Assembly: GCA_018882725.1 (NCBI GenBank)
Contig: VERK01000100.1
Location: forward strand, 1-7,756
DNA length: 7,756 nt
Reading direction: 5' to 3'
Origin: Actinomycetota bacterium
GTDB taxonomy: Bacteria > Actinomycetota > Acidimicrobiia > Acidimicrobiales > Ilumatobacteraceae
This document shows, in pieces, positions 5,049 to 7,756 of this stretch. The notes beneath the pieces are model-generated. The model ran no database searches. It saw only the letters and a list, made by a program, of their open reading frames with translations, and was not told the DNA's origin. The position numbers and the translations under genes were made by a program. Position 1 is the first letter of the stretch. Each line of letters starts with the position of its first letter.

Positions 5049-6214
5049 TCGGCTCGGCAGTGATCTCGCTTGCCCTCGCGGCCTGCGGTTCGAGTGGAGC
5101 CGACGACGTGACGGTCGACCCGTCAGTGGTGATTCCGATCGACACGGCAGTGTCCGTGACCGACCCCCGCGACACGACCGTCGTATCGATTCCGGCAACT
5201 CCGTCGCTGCTCGCCACTCTCGGCACTCCCGTCGAGGGTTGGAACCAGCCTGTCGATCTCGTGGTGTGGCGGGCCACTGAAACACACGTCGTCGAGCGAC
5301 CCGGCGTGGTGCGTCGCCTGAACGACGACGGAACACCAGGAGCCGTTCTGCTCGACATCTCCGACGCCACCAAGGCCGAAGGCGAACGCGGATTGCTCGG
5401 GCTCGCCTATTCGCTCGACGGAACACGTGCGTTCGTCAACTACACCGATCTGGCTGGCAGCACGATCGTGGCGCGCTTCGACGTGCGCGCCGACGGCACC
5501 TTCGACGTCGCCAGTCGCCGACAACTTCTCGAGATCGCCCAGCCCTACCCCAACCACAACGGTGGCGATCTCCTCGTCACACCCGATGGCGCCGATCTGC
5601 TGGTGTTCACCGGTGACGGAGGGGCCGGCGGCGATCCCGACCGATACGCACTCGACCCCACGTCTCTGCTCGGCAAGATCGTTCGCCTCGACCCCACTTC
5701 CGATGCACCCGAACCAGAGATCTGGTCGGTGGGGCTGCGCAATCCGTGGCGGGTATCGGTCGACCCAACCACCAACCGGCTCTGGATCGCCGACGTCGGG
5801 CAGAACGACGTGGAAGAAATCAACGTCGTGGCTCTCACCGATGTGCAGGGAACATCGTTCGGCTGGAGCGCGTACGAAGGTAAGCGCCCGTACAACGTCG
5901 ACCAGCTCGAGCGTCATTCCGAGTATCGATCAATCGAACCCGTTCTCGAGTACGAACACGAGGACGGGGACTGCTCGGTGTCGGGTGGAACGGTCGTGCG
6001 CAGCAACGACATCGCGGCCGTGGGCGACTGGTACCTGTTCTCCGACTTCTGTAGCGGAGTCGTACGGGCATTGTGCGTCGACGGCACCACCAAGTGCGGT
6101 TTGCTCGCTCTCGGGAAGGTGCCGTCGTCAGTGGGTGTTCTCAGCGATCACACCGGACGACCGTGGATTCTGTCGCTCGACGGCTTCGTCGTGCCTGTCG
6201 TCAGCGACCGGTGA
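5009..6214 (+). CDS. Lipoprotein with glucose/sorbosone dehydrogenase-like beta-propeller (putative PQQ enzyme)
   Basis: This 401-residue exported lipoprotein has a positively charged N-terminus (MKRSKR), a hydrophobic segment and the lipobox LAAC with Cys26. A Ser/Thr/Asp-rich linker (27-65) leads into a beta-propeller of the GSDH family (PF07995). Family landmarks in order are RGLLGLAYS (127-135), HNGGDLL (183-189), FTGDGG (200-205), SLLGKIVRLD (219-228), GLRNPWR (242-248), ADVGQN (261-266) and FGW-x2-YEG. His183 and Arg244 correspond to the catalytic His144 and Arg228 of soluble PQQ glucose dehydrogenase. The predicted role is oxidation of sugars or aldehydes outside the membrane. No PQQ biosynthesis gene is in the window, and many relatives are untested. 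Four late cysteines could form disulfides. The GTG at 5009 overlaps the tesB stop as GTGA; the ATG at 5021 also leaves a good signal peptide. Its 3' end overlaps the convergent crotonase by 14 bp. Confidence 0.87.
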   Translation: MSARMKRSKRSNVLGSAVISLALAACGSSGADDVTVDPSVVIPIDTAVSVTDPRDTTVVSIPATPSLLATLGTPVEGWNQPVDLVVWRATETHVVERPGVVRRLNDDGTPGAVLLDISDATKAEGERGLLGLAYSLDGTRAFVNYTDLAGSTIVARFDVRADGTFDVASRRQLLEIAQPYPNHNGGDLLVTPDGADLLVFTGDGGAGGDPDRYALDPTSLLGKIVRLDPTSDAPEPEIWSVGLRNPWRVSVDPTTNRLWIADVGQNDVEEINVVALTDVQGTSFGWSAYEGKRPYNVDQLERHSEYRSIEPVLEYEHEDGDCSVSGGTVVRSNDIAAVGDWYLFSDFCSGVVRALCVDGTTKCGLLALGKVPSSVGVLSDHTGRPWILSLDGFVVPVVSDR

Positions 6215-6989
6215 ACTTGGGCGGACGCTTCTCGAGGAACGCGCGCACTCCTTCGCGATGATCGGCGGTGGCGAACAATTCGCCGAGCGTGGTCGACACC
6301 CACGCCCCGAGTTCACGCCAGTTGGGGTCGAGTGTGTTGCGTAGACCGGCCTTCAGACGCCGGACCGCGAGTGGCGGATTGGCGGCGATGCGTCCAGCCA
6401 ACGACAGCGCCGCCGGTAGCAAGTCGTCGTGCGGAACCACTCGCGACACCAGTCCGATGGCCCGGGCTTCCTCGGCCCCGATCACGTCACCGGTGAACAA
6501 CAACTCGGCCGCTTTCTCGCGCCCGACCAACTGAGCCAACCGACCGAGCCCAGGAGCGTCCGACACCAAACCGCGCAACACGAAGAGCTCGCCGAATTTG
6601 GCCTTCTCGGACGCAATGCGAATGTCGGCCATCAGCGCGAGTTCCATGCCCCAGCCCACTGCGGCGCCGTTCACGGCAGCGATCACCGGAACGTCGGTGA
6701 ACAACAGGGCGTCGGCGGCGGGCGTGAGGCGAGGGGTACGGTCGGCCGCCACCGGGGCCTTGCCCTCGGCTCCCCCACCCATCACCTGACGAACGTCGTC
6801 GCCACTGCAGAAAGCCGGGTCGGAGCCGGTGATCACCAGACACCGCACGTCGGTGTCGGATGCCTCGCGAACGAGGCGTTCGAGTTCGGCGTACATCTCG
6901 AAGGTGAGCGCGTTGCGCGCATCGGGCCGATCGAGTGTGATGACTCCGACGCGCTCGTCGGTGAGATCGAACCGAATCGGCGCGTTCAC
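6201..6989 (-). CDS. Enoyl-CoA hydratase/isomerase family protein
   Basis: This 262-residue crotonase would bind acyl-CoA and act in fatty-acid or related CoA-ester metabolism. It shows RPDARNAL (21-28), the oxyanion-hole segments AFCSGDDV (59-66) and NGAAVGWGMELA (107-118), and the C-terminal FLEKRPPKF. Glu116 matches the first catalytic glutamate of hydratases (rat Glu144). The second (Glu164) is replaced by Phe136, while Asp144 falls where isomerases of the superfamily have a catalytic Asp (eight residues after the Glu164 position). An isomerase may thus fit better than a standard hydratase. I chose the GTG at 6989..6987, 5 nt after the mreB stop, because homology starts there; a GTG at 7049 lies inside mreB. 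It has no -10 box of its own, so it is probably co-transcribed with mreB. Confidence 0.88.
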   Translation of the reverse strand: MNAPIRFDLTDERVGVITLDRPDARNALTFEMYAELERLVREASDTDVRCLVITGSDPAFCSGDDVRQVMGGGAEGKAPVAADRTPRLTPAADALLFTDVPVIAAVNGAAVGWGMELALMADIRIASEKAKFGELFVLRGLVSDAPGLGRLAQLVGREKAAELLFTGDVIGAEEARAIGLVSRVVPHDDLLPAALSLAGRIAANPPLAVRRLKAGLRNTLDPNWRELGAWVSTTLGELFATADHREGVRAFLEKRPPKFTGR

Positions 6990-6994
6990 GGCGG

Positions 6995-7756
6995 TCAGCG
7001 GCGCTGGCCCATGAACATGCGCTTCAAGGCGTCGTAGTTCTCGATGCAATGACCAGCGCCGAGGACCACGGCTTCGAGTGGCATGTTCGACATGCGAACC
7101 GGAACCTGAGTTTCGCGTTCGATGCGTTCGGCGAGACCCCGAAGAAGTCCGCCACCACCAACGAGATACATGCCGCGCACGAGGAAGTCTTGAGCGAGTT
7201 CGGGCGGCGCCTTGGCGAGGCAGCGCACGACCGACTGAACGATCTGCGTGACCACGTCGTCGATCGCGTAGCGAATCTCTTCGGGAGTCAGCACCACGGT
7301 CTTGGGCAGACCTTGCATGAGATCGCGACCACTCACTTCGGCTTCGACCTCGTCGGGTGTCTCGGCCGCCGAGCCAATGGCCACCTTGATCTCTTCAGCG
7401 GTGCGTTCACCGATTGCGATGCCATGTTCGCGACGTACATAGTTCTGAATCGCGTTGTCGATGTCGAAACTTCCGACGCGCACTGCTTCGAGTGCGACGA
7501 TGCCGCCGAGGCTGATGACCGCGGTCTCGCTCGTGCCACCACCGATGTCGATGACCATGTTGCCGACCGGCTCGTCGATGGGCAGGTTGGCCCCGATGGC
7601 CGCGGCCATGGGCTGCTCGATGAGCTGGGCGTCGGCGGCACCGGCCCGGCGAGCGGCGTCGGTCACGGCCCGGCGCTCGACCTCGGTGATGGCCGAGGGG
7701 ACGCAAATGACCACCTTGGGACGGGTGAACCGGCTCACGCCGACCCGCTGCAGGAG
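6995..7756 (-). CDS. mreB: MreB cell-shape actin homologue, C-terminal part (5' end outside window)
   Basis: MreB polymerises with ATP on the inner membrane face and guides sidewall peptidoglycan synthesis. About 253 C-terminal residues are visible. The family is usually near 340, so about 90 N-terminal residues, including phosphate loop 1, lie beyond 7756. The frame is open through the edge; a GTG at 7738 is internal, since LLQRVG before it continues the family pattern. Recognisable parts are RPKVVICVPSAITEVERRAV, EQPMAAAIGA, phosphate loop 2 MVIDIGGGTSETAVIS, RTAEEIKVAIGSA, and the adenosine motif MYLVGGGGLLRGL. No residue expected in the visible part appears broken. Immediately downstream comes a crotonase instead of mreC. 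A second MreB paralogue (Mbl-like) is possible. Confidence 0.93.
   Translation of the reverse strand, partial: LLQRVGVSRFTRPKVVICVPSAITEVERRAVTDAARRAGAADAQLIEQPMAAAIGANLPIDEPVGNMVIDIGGGTSETAVISLGGIVALEAVRVGSFDIDNAIQNYVRREHGIAIGERTAEEIKVAIGSAAETPDEVEAEVSGRDLMQGLPKTVVLTPEEIRYAIDDVVTQIVQSVVRCLAKAPPELAQDFLVRGMYLVGGGGLLRGLAERIERETQVPVRMSNMPLEAVVLGAGHCIENYDALKRMFMGQRR

Noticed and set aside
4656..5426. Arg-rich open frame on the minus strand spanning the tesB/lipoprotein junction
   Set aside because: Low-complexity Arg/Ser product lying opposite two real genes; a frame shadow.
5123..5917. Long open frame on the minus strand (264 codons) opposite the dehydrogenase lipoprotein
   Set aside because: The sense strand carries clear family motifs across the same region. 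The antisense product shows no motifs and no start signal.
6990..7049. Start of the second crotonase at 7049 within mreB
   Set aside because: The 20 extra residues are unlike the family, and the GTG at 6989, placed 5 nt after the mreB stop, gives a normal N-terminus.
1..7756. Mobile element, phage, defence or CRISPR content
   Set aside because: I looked for transposase or integrase motifs, terminal repeats, tRNA-like stretches and spaced direct repeats, and saw none. All genes are ordinary chromosomal families with uniform composition.

Overview
This window looks like a dense, high-GC actinobacterial chromosome segment. The evidence is frequent GTG starts, 4-nt GTGA gene overlaps, TANNNT boxes lying 6-10 nt upstream of start codons, and actinobacterial-looking protein families. 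The mreB with fatty-acyl-CoA genes and the overall protein style would fit Acidimicrobiia (Ilumatobacter-like), but that placement is an inference without any search. I see no rRNA, tRNA, CRISPR array, insertion sequence, phage gene or other sign of recent transfer. No gene-free stretch exceeds about 85 bases.

Layout, left to right. (1) A divergent promoter region at 1-73 serves a three-helix membrane sortase (74-1144, +) and probably an unseen gene that leaves the window on the left. (2) A crotonase-fold protein (1150-1884, -) resembles mycobacterial EchA6 and lacks both catalytic glutamates. It is divergent from a two-gene + strand unit: a small two-helix membrane protein (1914-2177) and a TetR-family regulator (2200-2787). 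An 18-bp inverted repeat sits on the crotonase start codon and is the best operator candidate. (3) A nitroreductase (3417-4076, -) and a SAM-dependent methyltransferase (2794-3420, -) overlap by GTGA and form an operon. (4) Divergent from that operon is a + strand operon: TesB-type acyl-CoA thioesterase (4161-5012) overlapping, again by GTGA, a lipoprotein with a glucose/sorbosone dehydrogenase beta-propeller (5009-6214). (5) On the - strand at the right are the C-terminal part of MreB (6995-7756, running out of the window) and, 5 nt after its stop, a second crotonase (6201-6989).

How the parts relate. Three of the proteins (two crotonases and TesB) handle acyl-CoA thioesters, and the TetR gene is well placed to control the EchA6-like gene. 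The sortase, lipoprotein and MreB concern the cell surface and cell shape. I see no single pathway joining all genes. The most interesting signals are the catalytically stripped EchA6-like protein with its operator-like palindrome, the repeated leaderless-promoter layout at almost every operon head, and an mreB followed by an acyl-CoA gene rather than mreC. I did not find a convincing undescribed multi-gene system here.
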